Positions 6,160 through 7,938 of a DNA stretch of 7,938 bases are shown one piece after another. Source of the DNA: JAHFIW01 sp035495855 (GTDB lineage: Bacteria; Patescibacteriota; Patescibacteriia; SG8-24). Under the pieces are notes generated by a model. It ran no database searches. It saw only the letters and a list, made by a program, of their open reading frames with translations, and was not told the origin of the DNA. The stretch lies in assembly GCA_035495855.1 (NCBI GenBank), contig DATJFD010000091.1:1-7938 (forward strand), written 5' to 3'. The position numbers and the translations under genes are program-made. How positions within the stretch are numbered: the first letter of the stretch is position 1; each line of letters starts with the position of its first letter.

Positions 6160-6181
6160 GTTTTTTCTTCCTTGCGGTCGA
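6153..6181 (-). promoter_or_regulatory. Candidate promoter of the regulator gene
   Basis: On the minus strand TCGACC (6176-6181, 4 of 6) is 17 bases before TACTAT (6153-6158, 4 of 6), with an A-rich spacer. The start point would be near 6146, giving a leader of about 16 bases without a Shine-Dalgarno. The -10 box is inside the operator palindrome. Confidence 0.5.
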
Positions 6182-6199
6182 GGCCGGGCGGGCCCGTGC

Positions 6200-6205
6200 T
6201 ATGGT
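6200..6205 (+). promoter_or_regulatory. Possible upstream nadA -10 box
   Basis: TATGGT is preceded by TGC, giving an extended -10 TGCTATGGT. It shares the GCTAYRNT core with other -10-like boxes in the window. No good -35 is seen at 16-18 bases. It may be a second, weaker nadA promoter. Confidence 0.3.
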
Positions 6206-6224
6206 CCGACCGCGGGCGCGGCTG

Positions 6225-6253
6225 ATGACAAAGAGCGCACGCGATGCTACGGT
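6225..6253 (+). promoter_or_regulatory. Candidate nadA promoter
   Basis: ATGACA (6225-6230, 5 of 6 to the -35 consensus) lies 17 bases before TACGGT (6248-6253), which has an extended TGC (6245-6247). The start point near 6260 gives a leader of about 28 bases that includes the Shine-Dalgarno GGAGG (6276-6280), seven bases before the nadA ATG. It is about 65 bases from the operator palindrome, so repression there would need looping or another site. Confidence 0.55.
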
Positions 6254-6287
6254 CCCGCACGTCCTTTCACAACCCGGAGGAACAACG

Positions 6288-7439
6288 ATGGACACCACCA
6301 TGCTGGCGGAACGCTGGTACGATCTCTTTTCTCGGCACGCCGCCGACCTCTATCCGGGGCGTTACACCCCGGCGTTCTGCGCCGAGCTCGCCGAGAAGGC
6401 GATCGAGGTGCGCCGCCTGGCGGCCGAGAAAGGCTCGACCATCGTCGCCCACAATTACCAATACCCGGAGCTGCAGGAGGTCGCCGATTTCGTCGGCGAT
6501 TCCCTCGGCCTCGCCTTCAAGGTGCGCGACGCCAAGGCCGCCCGCGTCGACTTCTCGAGCGTCCATTTCATGGGCGCGACCGCGAAGATGATCGTCGGCG
6601 ACGCCGCCCGCGTCTTCGTCCAGGGCGACCCCGACGTCCACAGCTGTTCGCTCGTCCGCGGCACCGACCATCGGTGGCTCGAACGGCGCAAGCAGCTCGA
6701 CCCGTCGCTCGTGCTGGTTACCTACGTGAACAGCGACGCCTACACCAAGGCGCTCTCGGACTACATCTCCACCTCGCGCAACACCGCCTCGGTCATCGCG
6801 ACCGCGGCGCGCGAGCATCCCGGCTCGAAGATCCTCGTCCTCCCGGACAAGTTCCTCGGGCACGTGATGAAGTGGCAGGCGGTCAATGAGAAGGGCGTCG
6901 ATCCCGACCGCGTCGAGGTCTATGCGAACCCGTTCGGCGGCTACAACGCCTGCTGCTACGTGCACGAGAAGATCGGCGACGAGGCCCCCGAACGCGCGCT
7001 CGAGGAGTACGAGGACGCGGAGCTGATGCTCCACCCTGAGTGCGGCTGCGCATCGTCCTGCCTGTACAAGCTGAGCGCCGGCATCCTGCCGAAGGGGAGG
7101 GTCTACTACCTCTCCACGGAAGGCATGCTCGAACGGGCGCGCACCAGCGCCGTGAAGCGTTTCGTCATCGGCACCGAGAAGGGGATGATCTACCGGCTCC
7201 GCAAGGAGATGCCGGACAGGGAGTTCCACCCGGTGTCGCAGGAAGCGGTCTGCGATTTCATGAAGCAGAACACGCTCGACAAGCTGCTGGCGTCGCTCCG
7301 CGACGACAAGTACGAGATCGTCCTCGACGACGCCGCCGACCCCAAGGTCGAGCGCATCGAGAACGGCGTCATCAAAGTGAACCGCGCCGTCGCCGCGAAG
7401 GCGAAGGTCGCCATCGACCGGATGCTGGCCATCCAGTAG
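6288..7439 (+). CDS. nadA: Quinolinate synthase NadA
   Basis: The 383-residue cytoplasmic enzyme condenses iminoaspartate with dihydroxyacetone phosphate to quinolinate in de novo NAD synthesis, using a [4Fe-4S] cluster. The ATG at 6288 follows GGAGG at 6276-6280; the frame is open upstream, but that part covers the promoter. Family motifs in order: IVAHNYQYPELQEVADFVGDS (52-72), HFMGATAKMI (93-102), CSL (120-122), TYVNSDAYTKALSD (145-158), PDKFLG (186-191), CCYVH (222-226), HPECGCASSC (249-258), STEGML (276-281), IGTEKGMIYRLRKEMPD (294-310) and CDFMKQNTL (322-330). The three cluster ligands are predicted to be C120, C223 and C322, with spacings like those of E. coli NadA. HPECGCxxSC with the short insertion after it marks the longer NadA subclass. 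The iminoaspartate source (nadB or aspartate dehydrogenase) and nadC are not in view. The next gene lies 11 bases downstream. Confidence 0.95.
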   Translation: MDTTMLAERWYDLFSRHAADLYPGRYTPAFCAELAEKAIEVRRLAAEKGSTIVAHNYQYPELQEVADFVGDSLGLAFKVRDAKAARVDFSSVHFMGATAKMIVGDAARVFVQGDPDVHSCSLVRGTDHRWLERRKQLDPSLVLVTYVNSDAYTKALSDYISTSRNTASVIATAAREHPGSKILVLPDKFLGHVMKWQAVNEKGVDPDRVEVYANPFGGYNACCYVHEKIGDEAPERALEEYEDAELMLHPECGCASSCLYKLSAGILPKGRVYYLSTEGMLERARTSAVKRFVIGTEKGMIYRLRKEMPDREFHPVSQEAVCDFMKQNTLDKLLASLRDDKYEIVLDDAADPKVERIENGVIKVNRAVAAKAKVAIDRMLAIQ

Positions 7440-7450
7440 GAGGAGATGTC

Positions 7451-7936
7451 ATGGAACGGCATTCGCATTGTTCGTACTGCGGCCGCGCTTACGCCGACGC
7501 CGCTTGGCCGAGGACCTGCGCGGGCTGCAAGAACACGGTCTGGAGGAATCCCATCCCCGTGATCGTCGCGCTCGTGCCCGTGGGCAACGGACTGCTCGGC
7601 GTCCGCCGGGACATCCCGCCGAAGAAGGGGATGCTCGCCCTTCCGGGCGGCTTCATCGACTACGGCGAGAGCTGGCAGGAGGCCGCGGCGCGCGAGCTCC
7701 GCGAGGAGACGGGCGTCGACGCGCCGGCGGGGATGTTCAGGGCTTTCGACCTGCACAGCACCCCGGACGGCTCGATGATCCTCATCTTCGCGCGGCTCAT
7801 GCGACCGCTGGCCGAACTGCCGGCGTTCACGCCGAACAGCGAGGTCTCGGAGATCGTCGTCCTCAAGGGCGACGAGCCGCTGGCCTTCCCGCTGCACGAC
7901 AGCGTCATGAAGGAGTTCATGACCGGGCTCGCATGA
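7451..7936 (+). CDS. Zinc-ribbon Nudix hydrolase
   Basis: The 161-residue enzyme is predicted to hydrolyse a nucleoside diphosphate linked to another group. An N-terminal zinc ribbon uses CSYC (C7, C10) and CAGC (C23, C26), followed by WRNPIPVIVALV. The Nudix box is complete at 67-89: G67, E73, R81, E82, E85, E86, G88, as in GFIDYGESWQEAAARELREE. The ribbon-plus-Nudix layout recalls the C-terminal half of NudC-type NADH pyrophosphatases, but the protein is shorter and the NudC SQPWPFPxS signature is not evident, so the substrate could be NAD(H), ADP-ribose or another nucleotide. The Shine-Dalgarno AGGAGGAGA (7438-7446) overlaps the nadA stop codon (7437-7439), so the two are co-transcribed and probably translationally coupled. 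That favours a role in pyridine nucleotide turnover. The gene is complete, two bases from the window end; any further operon genes are unseen. Confidence 0.9.
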   Translation: MERHSHCSYCGRAYADAAWPRTCAGCKNTVWRNPIPVIVALVPVGNGLLGVRRDIPPKKGMLALPGGFIDYGESWQEAAARELREETGVDAPAGMFRAFDLHSTPDGSMILIFARLMRPLAELPAFTPNSEVSEIVVLKGDEPLAFPLHDSVMKEFMTGLA

Positions 7937-7938
7937 AC

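Noticed and set aside
6131..6301. Upstream start giving the regulator 57 extra residues
   Set aside because: The extension would cover the operator and both promoters and overlap the nadA start; the ATG at 6130 leads straight into the winged helix.
5387..6889. Plus-strand open frame of 500 codons over the regulator and nadA start
   Set aside because: It crosses the divergent intergenic region and two motif-bearing genes, and is a shadow of codon bias.
7021..7062. Extra cysteines in NadA (C254, C258) as a possible second metal site
   Set aside because: HPECGCxxSC is, as far as I recall, normal for the longer NadA subclass, so it is not novel; the three cluster ligands are elsewhere.
1..7938. 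CRISPR array, tRNA, rRNA or prophage genes
   Set aside because: No spaced direct repeats of CRISPR length, no tRNA cloverleaf and no phage or transposase proteins were seen on either strand.

Overview
This is a GC-rich bacterial window of tightly packed genes. Six complete protein genes and one partial one are supported. The best hint to the host is the partial secreted protein at the left edge. After its signal peptide it has a GDLIKIACP...AVYYFGADAKRHAFPN...YFTWY pattern, which I associate with surface proteins of Patescibacteria (CPR bacteria). That placement is tentative, because the secreted GH31 lipoprotein next door would also suit a GC-rich diderm such as a myxobacterium. No rRNA, tRNA, CRISPR array or complete mobile element was seen.

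Layout. Positions 1-231 (minus) hold the start of a secreted protein whose signal peptide core is written by a tandem heptanucleotide repeat. Positions 232-381 are intergenic, with two more heptamer tracts in opposite orientations around a strong intrinsic terminator that ends the next gene. Positions 382-2931 (minus) encode a GH31 glycosidase lipoprotein. A divergent promoter region follows, then 3077-3922 (plus), a cupin-like protein of unknown function ended by a strong terminator. Positions 3957-5288 (minus) encode an FAD-dependent oxidoreductase resembling malate:quinone oxidoreductase. A nested palindrome (REP-like) at 5343-5391 separates it from 5399-6130 (minus), a TrmB-like winged-helix regulator. 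Divergent from the regulator are nadA (6288-7439, quinolinate synthase) and a zinc-ribbon Nudix hydrolase (7451-7936), which look co-transcribed.

The most coherent unit is the right half: a regulator with a palindrome over its own -10 box, divergent from a two-gene operon for NAD precursor synthesis and probable dinucleotide hydrolysis. No nadB, nadC or known NAD regulator (NrtR, NiaR, NadR, NadQ) is visible, so the TrmB-like protein is a candidate unrecognised regulator of NAD metabolism. The left half combines extracellular glycan breakdown and a secreted surface protein with unusual heptamer repeats that could change length and cause phase variation.

Promoter-like -10 boxes in several gaps share the core GCTAYRNT. 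Three minus-strand genes appear to have short leaders without a Shine-Dalgarno site, while the GH31 gene, the cupin-like gene, nadA and the Nudix gene have clear ones. The largest gaps (about 110-157 bases) are described under the promoter, terminator and repeat entries; no gene-free stretch exceeds 300 bases.
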